In this document: positions 1 to 7,658 of the stretch, one piece after another
Position numbering within the stretch: the stretch's first letter is position 1
Layout of the letters: each line of letters starts with the position of its first letter
Origin: Streptomyces parvus
Lineage (GTDB): Bacteria > Actinomycetota > Actinomycetes > Streptomycetales > Streptomycetaceae
Direction: 5' to 3'
Assembly: GCF_014648875.1 (NCBI RefSeq)
Contig: NZ_BMRY01000015.1
Span: 1-64,000 of the forward strand
Length of the DNA stretch: 64,000 bases
The notes under the pieces: model-generated
Databases searched by the model: none
Seen by the model: only the letters and a program-made list of their open reading frames with translations
What the model was told of the DNA's origin: nothing
Program-made: the position numbers and the translations under genes

Positions 1-75
1 AACCCGGAAGCTAAGCCTTTCAGCGCCGATGGTACTGCAGGGGGGACCCTGTGGGAGAGTAGGACGCCGCCGAAC
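1..75 (+). rRNA. 5S rRNA, 3' part (5' end outside window)
   Basis: The first 75 bases match the 3' two thirds of an actinobacterial 5S rRNA, including the conserved CCGGAAGCTAAGCC stretch, the GATGGTACTGC arm and the closing GGGAGAGTAGGACGCCGCC. The 5' end lies upstream of the window, so this is the distal end of an rRNA operon. It is followed directly by a factor-independent terminator. Confidence 0.95.
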
Positions 76-87
76 AATCATTGCGGG

Positions 88-118
88 AAGCCCCGTGCCC
101 TTGTGGCACGGGGCTTTT
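88..118 (+). terminator. rRNA operon terminator
   Basis: An inverted repeat (aagccccgtgcc / ggcacggggctt) with a five-base loop is followed by a short T-run. It sits 13 bases after the 5S gene, as expected for the end of an rRNA operon. Confidence 0.85.
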
Positions 119-178
119 CTGCGTTTCGGAGCCGACCCGAAACCCGCCCACCTCTCCCTGGGCCGGTCCGCAGGCCTC

Positions 179-1498
179 TCAGAGACGACCTGCGGCCTTC
201 AGCGCCAAGTACGTGTCGGCCAGCGCGGGAGCGAGATTGTCCGGGGTGGCGTCCACGACGACGACGCCATGGCGACGGAGCTTGTCCGCCGTACGGCGGC
301 GGTCCGCCTGGGCCTTGCCGGCGGCTGCCGCGTCGTACACCGAGCCCACTGTTCCCCGTACGTTGGCCATTTCCTCGATCCGAGGGTCGGAGACCGCGGC
401 CACGAGAACGGTGTGGCGCTGGGTGAGCTGGGACAGCACAGGGAGAAGCCCCTCCTCGATCGGTGCGGCCTCCAGGGTCGTGAGGAGAACGATCAGCGAA
501 CCGCGCGGGGCATCGGTAAGGGCGGCGTTGCTCAGGCCGCGGGCGTCCGTCTCGATGAGCTCGGGCTCCAGCGTCGCCAGCGTGTTGATGACGGTCGGCA
601 GGACATTGCCCGAGGCTGTTCGGCCTTGTACACGGGCTCGGACCTGGCGGTCATAGGCAAGGAGGCTGACGCGGTCGCCCGCTCTCACCGCGAGTGCGGT
701 GAGAAGGAGTGTGGCGTCCATCGAGGCGTCCAGGCGGGGTACGTCACCGACCCGCCCCGCCGACGTACGCCCGGTGTCGAGGACGATCAGGATGTGCCGG
801 TCACGCTCGGGTCGCCACGTCCGGACCGCTACGGCGGACTGGCGTGCGGTGGCCCGCCAGTCGATGGAGCGGGTGTCGTCCCCCGGTACGTAGGCCCGCA
901 GGCTGTCGAACTCCGTGCCTTCACCGCGGGTCAGAACGCTCGTGCGACCGTCCAGTTCCCGGAGCCTGGCGAGTCGGGAGGGCAGATGCTTGCGGCTGGT
1001 GAACGGCGGCAGGACCCGTACGGTCCAAGGGGCTCGATGCTGCCCTTGGCGTGCGGCGAGGCCGAGCGGTCCGTACGAGCGGACCGTGATGCGTTCCGCC
1101 TGCCGGTCGCCTCGACGCGTCGGGTGCAGAACGGTGACCATTCGGCGCTGTTCCCCGGCGGGGATCGTCAGGGCGTGACGGGAAGCGCGGCGTTCGGTGC
1201 CCGAGGCCCAGCTGCTGGGGGGCCAGGCGTCCCGTAGTTGGGCGCGCAGACGCCGACGGGAGGTGTTGGTCACCGTCAGTTGCACCTCGGCCGTGTCACC
1301 GAGTCGAACGCTTGTATCGCCGGATCGAGTGAATCGAAGCGTTCGCACTGGCGCGGCCAGGGCGTAGTCGCACAGAATTGCCAGTGAGAGCGGTGCGTTG
1401 ACCGCCAGCATCCCGGCCCAGCTGGGAGCGAAGACGCCTACGGGGAGTGACCCCAGGGCGGCCAGCAGCGCGGTACGTCCGGTGAGGGCCATGGTCAC
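179..1498 (-). CDS. DUF58 domain protein (MoxR-associated)
   Basis: A 439-residue protein of the DUF58 family, which has a von Willebrand A-like fold and is normally paired with a MoxR ATPase. Two hydrophobic segments lie in the first 50 residues. The family signature YVPGDDTRSIDWRATAR is at about 203-219, followed by an LDTGRTS stretch typical of the vWA-like part. The GTG start at 1498 lies four bases after the MoxR stop, so the two are probably translationally coupled; an ATG six bases in is an alternative start. This is the last gene of the minus-strand MoxR operon. The molecular role is not established; family members are thought to act with MoxR as metal-dependent chaperones or assembly factors. 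Confidence 0.88.
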   Translation of the reverse strand: MTMALTGRTALLAALGSLPVGVFAPSWAGMLAVNAPLSLAILCDYALAAPVRTLRFTRSGDTSVRLGDTAEVQLTVTNTSRRRLRAQLRDAWPPSSWASGTERRASRHALTIPAGEQRRMVTVLHPTRRGDRQAERITVRSYGPLGLAARQGQHRAPWTVRVLPPFTSRKHLPSRLARLRELDGRTSVLTRGEGTEFDSLRAYVPGDDTRSIDWRATARQSAVAVRTWRPERDRHILIVLDTGRTSAGRVGDVPRLDASMDATLLLTALAVRAGDRVSLLAYDRQVRARVQGRTASGNVLPTVINTLATLEPELIETDARGLSNAALTDAPRGSLIVLLTTLEAAPIEEGLLPVLSQLTQRHTVLVAAVSDPRIEEMANVRGTVGSVYDAAAAGKAQADRRRTADKLRRHGVVVVDATPDNLAPALADTYLALKAAGRL

Positions 1499-1502
1499 CG
1501 CC

Positions 1503-2531
1503 TCATCGGGGTACGGGGACGTGGGCGAGCACTGAGGCGATGACGGAGTCGGGAGTGACTCCTTCCATTTCCGCCTCGGGCCGCAGTTGGATGCGATGAC
1601 GGAGCGTGGGGAGCGCCAGGGCCTTCACATCGTCCGGGATGACATAGTCCCGGCCGGTCAGCCAGGCCCAGGCGCGGGCGGTCGACAGCAGTGCGGTGGT
1701 GCCTCGGGGGGAGACACCGAAGGCGAGCGAGGGGGAATCGCGCGTGGCACGACAGATATCCACGACATAGCCGGCGATCTCGGGGGAGACGGTCGTCTTC
1801 GCGACGGCCTGGCGTGCTGCTTCCAGATCGGCGGGTCCGGCGACGGGCCGTATACCGGCGGCCTTGAGGTCGCGGGGGTTGAATCCGTCGGCATGGCGGG
1901 TGAGGACGTCGATCTCGTCCTGCCGTGAGGGGAGCGGGACCGTCAGTTTGAGCAGGAAGCGGTCCAGTTGGGCTTCGGGCAGGGGGTAGGTGCCTTCGTA
2001 CTCGACGGGGTTCTGGGTCGCGGCGACCAGGAAGGGTTCGGGCAGTGGACGCGGTGTTCCGTCGACGGTGACCTGACGCTCCTCCATCGCTTCGAGGAGG
2101 GACGACTGGGTCTTGGGAGGGGTGCGGTTGATCTCGTCGGCGATCAGCAGGTTGGTGAAGACCGGACCGGGCTGGAAGGAGAACTCGGCGGTGCGTGCGT
2201 CGTAGACCAGTGAACCCGTGACGTCGCTGGGCATCAGGTCGGGGGTGAACTGGACGCGCTTGGTGTCGAGTTCGAGGGAAGCGGCTAGAGCACGCACCAG
2301 CAGGGTCTTGGCCACTCCGGGCACGCCTTCGAGGAGTACGTGACCTCGGCAGAGCAGCGCGACGACGAGTCCGGTGACGGCGGGGTCCTGCCCGACCACG
2401 GCCTTGGCGATCTCGGAGCGCAGAGCCTCCAAGGAGGCGCGGGCGCTGTCGGACGGCTCCGGTTCCGTGGGCATCGCAGGGGGTGCCGCGGGCGCCGAGT
2501 GCTCGGCCGGCTCGGGGGTCGGGGCGCTCAT
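1503..2531 (-). CDS. MoxR-family AAA+ ATPase
   Basis: A 342-residue AAA+ ATPase. After a Pro/Ala/Glu-rich N-terminal 35 residues comes the Walker A motif GVPGVAKT (69-76), a Walker B with IADEINRTPP (about 130-139) and the sensor-1 ATQNP segment. MoxR ATPases work as chaperones that insert cofactors or mature partner proteins, usually with DUF58/vWA proteins like the one encoded just downstream. Its ATG overlaps the stop of the DUF4350 gene in an ATGA, so it is coupled within the operon. Confidence 0.93.
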   Translation of the reverse strand: MSAPTPEPAEHSAPAAPPAMPTEPEPSDSARASLEALRSEIAKAVVGQDPAVTGLVVALLCRGHVLLEGVPGVAKTLLVRALAASLELDTKRVQFTPDLMPSDVTGSLVYDARTAEFSFQPGPVFTNLLIADEINRTPPKTQSSLLEAMEERQVTVDGTPRPLPEPFLVAATQNPVEYEGTYPLPEAQLDRFLLKLTVPLPSRQDEIDVLTRHADGFNPRDLKAAGIRPVAGPADLEAARQAVAKTTVSPEIAGYVVDICRATRDSPSLAFGVSPRGTTALLSTARAWAWLTGRDYVIPDDVKALALPTLRHRIQLRPEAEMEGVTPDSVIASVLAHVPVPR

Positions 2532-3778
2532 GAAGTGCGTACCTCTCTTTCGAGGGCGTCGAGTTGATCGGCGAGGAGGACCAGGGCGGCGTCGGTGGAG
2601 GGAGCCGTACCGAAGAGCAGGGTGTTCAGTTCGCGGTCCGGGGCGGTGACGCGTGCGGACAGGGCGGGGAGGAGGACATCGGGGGTGTGCGCGTCACGGG
2701 CGGGCACACCGGCGAGCGGGGCGAGACGTGTTCGGCCGGCAGCTCGGAGGGCGTCGGCGGCCCGGTCACGGGCGTTGGCCTTGCGGTAGAGGAGGGAGCG
2801 GCCTTCGGCGGATTCGGATGCGCGGATGGCTACCGGCAGTCGTTCCGTCACCAGGGGGCCGAGCCGGCGGGCCCGCCAGACGGCGGCGAGGACGGCGGCG
2901 AGGGCGAGTTGGAGCGTTCCCCACAGCCAGCCGGAGGGGACGAGATCGAGGAAGCTGCTCTCTTCGCCCGTGTCGTTCCTCGCTCCGCCCTCCGACTGTT
3001 CTTCGTCACCGTCGCCGGGGGCGCCGTCATCGGTTGCCGCGGATGGATCGGTGAGAGAGGGGAGGTACCAGACGAGATGAGGACGGGAGCCGAGGAGTTG
3101 GAGGGCGAGCGAGGCGTTGCCCTGCTTGTCGAGGCGTTCGTTGTGGAGGATGTCGGGGGAGCCGAGGACGACGGTGTCGCCGCCCGCTCCGGTTGGGAGG
3201 ACGACCAGGCTGGGGAGGCCTGCGCTCGGGTAGCAGGTGATGGCGGTGGGGTCCTGCGTCGTGTAGCGGGTGCCGCCCATGTCCGCGGTGCCGGCCCGCC
3301 GGGCGGCGGGGAGTTCGCACTCCGGGGCGAGGGCACTGGCGGCCTGGTGCGATTCGGCGCGGATGCCGGGGGCCAGCCGGGTTGTGCCTCCCGGCCCGGG
3401 GGCGACCAGCAGGGTGCGTCCCGCGGAGTCGGAAGCCGCTTCCTCCAGCCGGAGCTGCTGCGAGCGGGTCAGGAGGTTGGGGCCGGCGACCAGGAGTGTG
3501 GTGTCGGGTCCGGCCGCTGTGGTGGCCTCGTCGAGGGTGGTGGCGACGGTGACGGATACGCCGCGTGCCTTGAGGAGTTCGGCCACGGCCCGGCTGCCCT
3601 TGGGGTCCGCGGAGCGGGGGTCGAGCTGTCCGTGGTTCGTGCCGGAGCGTACGGCGGCGAACGTGATGCCGGCGACGACGAGGATGAGGACGACCGCCAG
3701 GATGCCTCGGGCGCGGGTCCAGACCTGACCGGGGGTGGGTGCGGTCGAGGTGGGCGAAGCGGTGGTCGCCGCGGTCAT
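2528..3778 (-). CDS. DUF4350 domain membrane protein
   Basis: A 416-residue protein with one transmembrane helix near residues 22-43 and a second in the C-terminal third (around the GWLWGTLQLALAAVLAAVW stretch). Between them is an extracytoplasmic DUF4350 domain starting at the GSRAVAELLKARGVSV region. I chose the ATG at 3778 because it overlaps the DUF4129 stop (ATGA); an upstream in-frame extension reads through that gene and is low-quality Arg/Pro-rich sequence. DUF4350 proteins accompany MoxR/DUF58/DUF4129 genes in actinobacteria. Function unknown, probably an envelope-associated complex with its neighbours. Confidence 0.85.
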   Translation of the reverse strand: MTAATTASPTSTAPTPGQVWTRARGILAVVLILVVAGITFAAVRSGTNHGQLDPRSADPKGSRAVAELLKARGVSVTVATTLDEATTAAGPDTTLLVAGPNLLTRSQQLRLEEAASDSAGRTLLVAPGPGGTTRLAPGIRAESHQAASALAPECELPAARRAGTADMGGTRYTTQDPTAITCYPSAGLPSLVVLPTGAGGDTVVLGSPDILHNERLDKQGNASLALQLLGSRPHLVWYLPSLTDPSAATDDGAPGDGDEEQSEGGARNDTGEESSFLDLVPSGWLWGTLQLALAAVLAAVWRARRLGPLVTERLPVAIRASESAEGRSLLYRKANARDRAADALRAAGRTRLAPLAGVPARDAHTPDVLLPALSARVTAPDRELNTLLFGTAPSTDAALVLLADQLDALEREVRTS

Positions 3779-4464
3779 CCGGTGGCTCCTCGGGAGGTTC
3801 CGGGCAGCAGCGGCTTCGCCTCGTCGAGTTCGAGGTCGAGGGTGCGGAGCGACAGGTATGCGGACTGGTCCGCGGTGCGGCCGCCGTATGTCACGTCGTC
3901 GAAGCTCCGGGCGGCAGCGCGCAGCCGGGCCGTGTGCTCGGGGAGGGTGCGGCCCGCTTCGGCCGCGGCTTCGTCCGCGGTGCGGCCGGGGCGGGGGTCG
4001 AGCAGGGCGCGCTCCTCCAGGGACCGGACGATGGCGCGCATGCGTTCCTGGACGGCTTCGGTCCAGCGCAGGGCCGCGGCGTGTGCTTCGGCGGCGGCGC
4101 GGTGCTGGGCCGCGCTGCGGGGGCCCGTGCTGTCGAAGAGAGCGTCCGCGCTCCGGGAGGAGCGTTGCGGGGTGCCGAGCCGCCACCAGAGGGCGGCGGC
4201 GAGGCCGACGACGATGACGACCAGGACGGCGAGTCCGGCCGGGCCGCCGGGGGCGGCCCCCGCGGCGGCGTCGAACACTCCGGCGACCCAGTCCCAGAAC
4301 TGGTTCAGGGCGCGCTGGACGACGTTCGGGTCGTTCTCGTGGTACATCGGCTTGGACAGCTCGCTCTCGGCCGCCTCCCGGGCGGGAAGACGTGACGTGT
4401 CCACGGGTATGTCGCCCGCCGCGATGTCCTGCCGTGCTGTGGTGATGCCCCCCGCCCCCGACAC
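3775..4464 (-). CDS. DUF4129 domain membrane protein
   Basis: A 229-residue protein. After a short soluble N-terminus there is one transmembrane helix (AGLAVLVVIVVGLAAALWW, about residues 76-94), then the cytoplasmic DUF4129 domain with the family-typical ALRWTEAVQERMRAI and RTADEAAAEAGR helices. It starts at GTG 4464 behind an AGGAG eight bases upstream that overlaps the end of the preceding gene. In other bacteria DUF4129 is also found fused to transglutaminase-like proteins, which suggests a role in handling the envelope partner. Its stop overlaps the start of the DUF4350 gene. Confidence 0.87.
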   Translation of the reverse strand: MSGAGGITTARQDIAAGDIPVDTSRLPAREAAESELSKPMYHENDPNVVQRALNQFWDWVAGVFDAAAGAAPGGPAGLAVLVVIVVGLAAALWWRLGTPQRSSRSADALFDSTGPRSAAQHRAAAEAHAAALRWTEAVQERMRAIVRSLEERALLDPRPGRTADEAAAEAGRTLPEHTARLRAAARSFDDVTYGGRTADQSAYLSLRTLDLELDEAKPLLPGTSRGATG

Positions 4465-4468
4465 CGCA

Positions 4469-5680
4469 TCAGCTCCTGGGTGTGTTGTCGCCGTAGCCGG
4501 GCAGGCCGGCGGCCCGTGCGAGGTCGAGGTCCAGGGCTTCGCGGCGGATGCGCTGGTCCATGTAGAGAAGGGCCATCACGCCGGCGACGAAGGGGTAGAT
4601 CAACGTCGAGACGATCACTTCGCCGATGCCGGTGACGATCAGGAAGGGCCAGCCCACGGAGGGGGCGGTACCGCCGAAGAGGTCGCTGACCTCGGTTCCG
4701 TCGGCGATCACCGCGATGGCGGTGAACGGGATGGAGACGAGGAACGTCAGCAGGAAGGTCAGCAGATAGGTCAGGGCGAGGATCCCGAAGGTGCGCCACC
4801 AGGCGCCCCGGACCAGCTTCGCCGACCTGCGCAGTGCGGCCACGATGCTCTGCCGTTCCAGCATCAGTGCGGGGGCGGCGAGGGCGAAGCTGACGTTCAG
4901 CCAGAGCATCACGACGCAGGCGGCGGCGAAGCCGAGGAAGGCGAGGGCCGCTCCGGCCTCGGAGCCGAGCAACAGGCCGGGGCCGATGCCCACGGCCATG
5001 ATGGCGGCCATGATCACGGCGACCAGGACGGTCAGCCCGAGCAGGGGGAGGACACGGGGGCGGGCTTCGGCCCAGGAGTCGGCGAGCGTGGTGGGGCGGC
5101 CCAGCACGGAGCGGCTGATGATCACGGTGACGACCGACGCCGTGAAGAGCGTGGCGATCATCGAGAGGAGGGAGACCGGGGCCAGGGAGATCAGCGTCGA
5201 TCGGGCCGAGTCGGCGGTCTGGCGCAGGGCCTCGGCGCCGGTGGCGTTCGGGTCGATGGAGGTCGGTTCCGGCAGCAGGTAGCGCTGCATGAGGATGACG
5301 GCGATCTGGGTGATCACCGAGACCGTCAGGCTGAAGCCGAGGGCCGTACGCCAGTGGGCGCGCAGGGCGGACACCGAGCCGTCGAGGATCTCGCCGAGGC
5401 TCAGCGGGCGCAGCGGGATGACGCCGGGCTTCGCGGCCGCGGGCGGTCCTGCCCAGCCCTGCCGCTGCGGGCCGCCACCCCAGCCGGGGGTGGGCGGCCG
5501 GGTTCCGGGGCCGCTGCCGGGGTTGCTCGGTGGGGACCACTGCCCGGGGGGCGGCTGCTCGGGGGACCACTGTCCCGTCGGGCCGCTTCCGTCCTGCGGG
5601 TCGGAGGGGCGGGGGATCGCCTTCTCCTTGCCGTCGGAGGGGGCAGATCCGGGCGACGCCCAGCCCGGAGAGTCGTTCAT
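4469..5680 (-). CDS. polytopic membrane protein (glycerophosphodiester phosphodiesterase membrane-domain-like)
   Basis: A 403-residue protein with a roughly 80-residue Pro/Gly/Gln-rich cytoplasmic N-terminus followed by about six to eight hydrophobic segments. The motif LSLGEILDGSVSALRAHWR at the start of the membrane part and the C-terminal YMDQRIRREALDLDL match the actinobacterial family related to the membrane domain of glycerophosphoryl diester phosphodiesterase. No catalytic domain is present. The ATG at 5680 has an ideal AGGAG five bases upstream; an in-frame start 30 bases earlier has no such site. First gene of the MoxR/DUF58 operon. Function unknown. Confidence 0.82.
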   Translation of the reverse strand: MNDSPGWASPGSAPSDGKEKAIPRPSDPQDGSGPTGQWSPEQPPPGQWSPPSNPGSGPGTRPPTPGWGGGPQRQGWAGPPAAAKPGVIPLRPLSLGEILDGSVSALRAHWRTALGFSLTVSVITQIAVILMQRYLLPEPTSIDPNATGAEALRQTADSARSTLISLAPVSLLSMIATLFTASVVTVIISRSVLGRPTTLADSWAEARPRVLPLLGLTVLVAVIMAAIMAVGIGPGLLLGSEAGAALAFLGFAAACVVMLWLNVSFALAAPALMLERQSIVAALRRSAKLVRGAWWRTFGILALTYLLTFLLTFLVSIPFTAIAVIADGTEVSDLFGGTAPSVGWPFLIVTGIGEVIVSTLIYPFVAGVMALLYMDQRIRREALDLDLARAAGLPGYGDNTPRS

Positions 5681-5820
5681 TCTCGCTCCTTCACCGTCCT
5701 GACCGCTCATCGGGGCGGCAGGTTGGCAGCCATCGTGCCACGCGCCGGTCCGGGGCGGACCAGCCGCTCCTTCTCGTTCGCACCTTCATTTGCGGGTGGC
5801 TCACCGGGCAGACTGGACAG

Positions 5821-6963
5821 ATGGCTGATCAGGACGCGCAATCACCGGTGGGCTTCGAGCCTCCCGTGCTTTCCGTACTCCGCTGGGACGAGCCTCCGGA
5901 AGGTCCCGTGCTGGTGCTCCTCGACCAGACTCGGCTGCCCGCCGAGGAGGTCGAGCTGGTGTGTACCGATGTGCCCGCGCTGGTGCGGGCGATCCAGACG
6001 CTGGCGGTGCGCGGGGCCCCGTTGCTCGGGATCGCCGGAGGCTACGGGGTGGCGCTCGCGGCGGCGCGGGGCTTCGACGTCGCGGAGGCGGCGGGACTGC
6101 TGGAGGGGGCGCGGCCCACCGCGGTGAACCTTGGTTACGGGGTGCGGCGGGTGGCGGCGGCCTACTGGGCGGCGGCCGGGAAGGGGGAGGGCGATGAGGC
6201 GGCCGCCGCGGCGGCGCTGGCCGAGGCGCGGGCGCTGCACCGGGAGGACGCCCAGGCCAGCAGGCGTATGGCCGAGTACGGCGAAGCGCTGCTGGAGGAG
6301 CTGCTGCCGGGCCGTGCGTACCAGCTGCTGACTCACTGCAACACCGGGGCGCTGGTCTCGGGGGGCGAGGGGACGGCGTTCGCTGTGGCGTTGCGGGTGC
6401 ACCGGCAGGGGCGGCTGCGGCGGCTGTGGGTGGACGAGACGCGGCCGCTGCTCCAGGGGGCTCGGCTGACGGCGTACGAGGCGGCGCGGAACGGGCTGGC
6501 GTACAGCCTGCTCACGGACAACGCGGCGGGGTCCCTTTTCGCGGCGGGGGAGGTCGACGCGGTGCTCATAGGCGCCGACCGCATCGCCGCGGACGGCTCG
6601 GTGGCCAACAAGGTGGGGAGCTACCCGCTGGCTGTGCTCGCGAAGTACCACCACGTGCCCTTCATCGTGGTGGCGCCGACGACGACCGTGGATCTGGAGA
6701 CCCCGGACGGCACATCGATCATCGTCGAGCAGCGTTCCGGGCAAGAAGTGACGGAGTTCACATCACCCCGGGGTGTATCGGCCGGCAGTGGAGGCGGGAT
6801 CGTCGTCGCACCCCTCGGAGCCCCGGCGTACAACCCGGCCTTCGACGTCACGCCGCCGGAACTGATCACGGCGATCGTCACCGAGGAGGGCGCAATTTCC
6901 CCGGTCACGGGGGTCGGACTGGCCGAGCTGTGTGCCAGGTCATCGCAGGTAACGATTAGCTAA
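5821..6963 (+). CDS. mtnA: S-methyl-5-thioribose-1-phosphate isomerase
   Basis: A 380-residue eIF-2B-alpha-like enzyme of the methionine salvage pathway that isomerises 5-methylthioribose-1-phosphate to the ribulose form. Landmarks are the substrate loop RGAPLLGIAGGYG (64-76), the THCNTGAL segment carrying the catalytic Cys163, and GADRIAADGSVANKVG (241-256) with catalytic Asp243. The start at 5821 gives the family's normal N-terminus; upstream in-frame sequence overlaps the divergent operon's 5' region and is not protein-like. No convincing Shine-Dalgarno precedes the ATG, so a very short or leaderless transcript is possible. mtrA follows after four bases. Confidence 0.93.
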   Translation: MADQDAQSPVGFEPPVLSVLRWDEPPEGPVLVLLDQTRLPAEEVELVCTDVPALVRAIQTLAVRGAPLLGIAGGYGVALAAARGFDVAEAAGLLEGARPTAVNLGYGVRRVAAAYWAAAGKGEGDEAAAAAALAEARALHREDAQASRRMAEYGEALLEELLPGRAYQLLTHCNTGALVSGGEGTAFAVALRVHRQGRLRRLWVDETRPLLQGARLTAYEAARNGLAYSLLTDNAAGSLFAAGEVDAVLIGADRIAADGSVANKVGSYPLAVLAKYHHVPFIVVAPTTTVDLETPDGTSIIVEQRSGQEVTEFTSPRGVSAGSGGGIVVAPLGAPAYNPAFDVTPPELITAIVTEEGAISPVTGVGLAELCARSSQVTIS

Positions 6964-6967
6964 TGGG

Positions 6968-7657
6968 ATGATGTCGATTATGAAGGGACGCGTCCTTGTC
7001 GTCGACGACGACACCGCACTGGCCGAGATGCTCGGGATTGTGCTGCGTGGAGAAGGTTTCGAGCCGTCGTTCGTAGCGGACGGCGACAAGGCACTGGCCG
7101 CATTTCGTGAGGCCAAGCCGGACCTGGTGCTGCTCGACCTCATGCTGCCCGGTAGGGACGGCATCGAGGTGTGCAGGCTGATCAGGGCCGAGTCCGGTGT
7201 GCCGATCGTCATGCTCACTGCCAAGAGCGACACCGTCGATGTCGTGGTCGGCCTGGAATCCGGGGCCGACGACTACATCGTCAAGCCGTTCAAACCTAAG
7301 GAGTTGGTCGCCCGGATCAGGGCACGTCTGCGGCGGTCCGAGGAGCCCGCGCCGGAGCAGCTGACCATCGGTGACCTGGTCATCGACGTGGCCGGCCACT
7401 CCGTGAAGCGGGAGGGGCAGTCGATCGCCCTGACTCCGCTGGAGTTCGACCTGCTGGTCGCGCTCGCCCGCAAGCCGTGGCAGGTCTTCACCCGTGAGGT
7501 CCTGCTGGAGCAGGTGTGGGGTTACCGCCACGCGGCCGACACCCGCCTGGTGAATGTTCATGTCCAGCGTCTGCGTTCCAAGGTCGAGAAGGACCCGGAA
7601 CGGCCGGAGATCGTGGTGACGGTCCGAGGCGTCGGCTACAAGGCCGGACCGAGCTGA
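6968..7657 (+). CDS. mtrA: MtrA response regulator
   Basis: A 229-residue OmpR/PhoB-type regulator. The receiver domain carries VVDDD at 11-15, phospho-acceptor Asp57 in LVLLDLMLPGRDG, and the switch Lys in VKPFKP. The C-terminal winged helix contains LTPLEFDLLVALARKPWQVF and DTRLVNVHVQRLRSKVE. It is very close to mycobacterial and streptomycete MtrA, which control cell division, envelope and development genes. Possible ATG starts are 6968, 6971 and 6980. It heads mtrA-mtrB-lpqB and starts four bases after mtnA. Confidence 0.97.
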   Translation: MMSIMKGRVLVVDDDTALAEMLGIVLRGEGFEPSFVADGDKALAAFREAKPDLVLLDLMLPGRDGIEVCRLIRAESGVPIVMLTAKSDTVDVVVGLESGADDYIVKPFKPKELVARIRARLRRSEEPAPEQLTIGDLVIDVAGHSVKREGQSIALTPLEFDLLVALARKPWQVFTREVLLEQVWGYRHAADTRLVNVHVQRLRSKVEKDPERPEIVVTVRGVGYKAGPS

Positions 7658-7658
7658 G

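Noticed and set aside
2564-6127. A 1187-codon plus-strand frame over the MoxR operon
   Set aside because: It runs antisense through five well-supported genes with operon-style overlaps and has no domain similarity.
6940-6970. A dedicated leaderless promoter for mtrA (TTAGCT just before the ATG)
   Set aside because: The -10-like hexamer overlaps the mtnA stop and spacing to the ATG is suitable, but there is no -35 and a four-base gap to mtnA makes co-transcription simpler.
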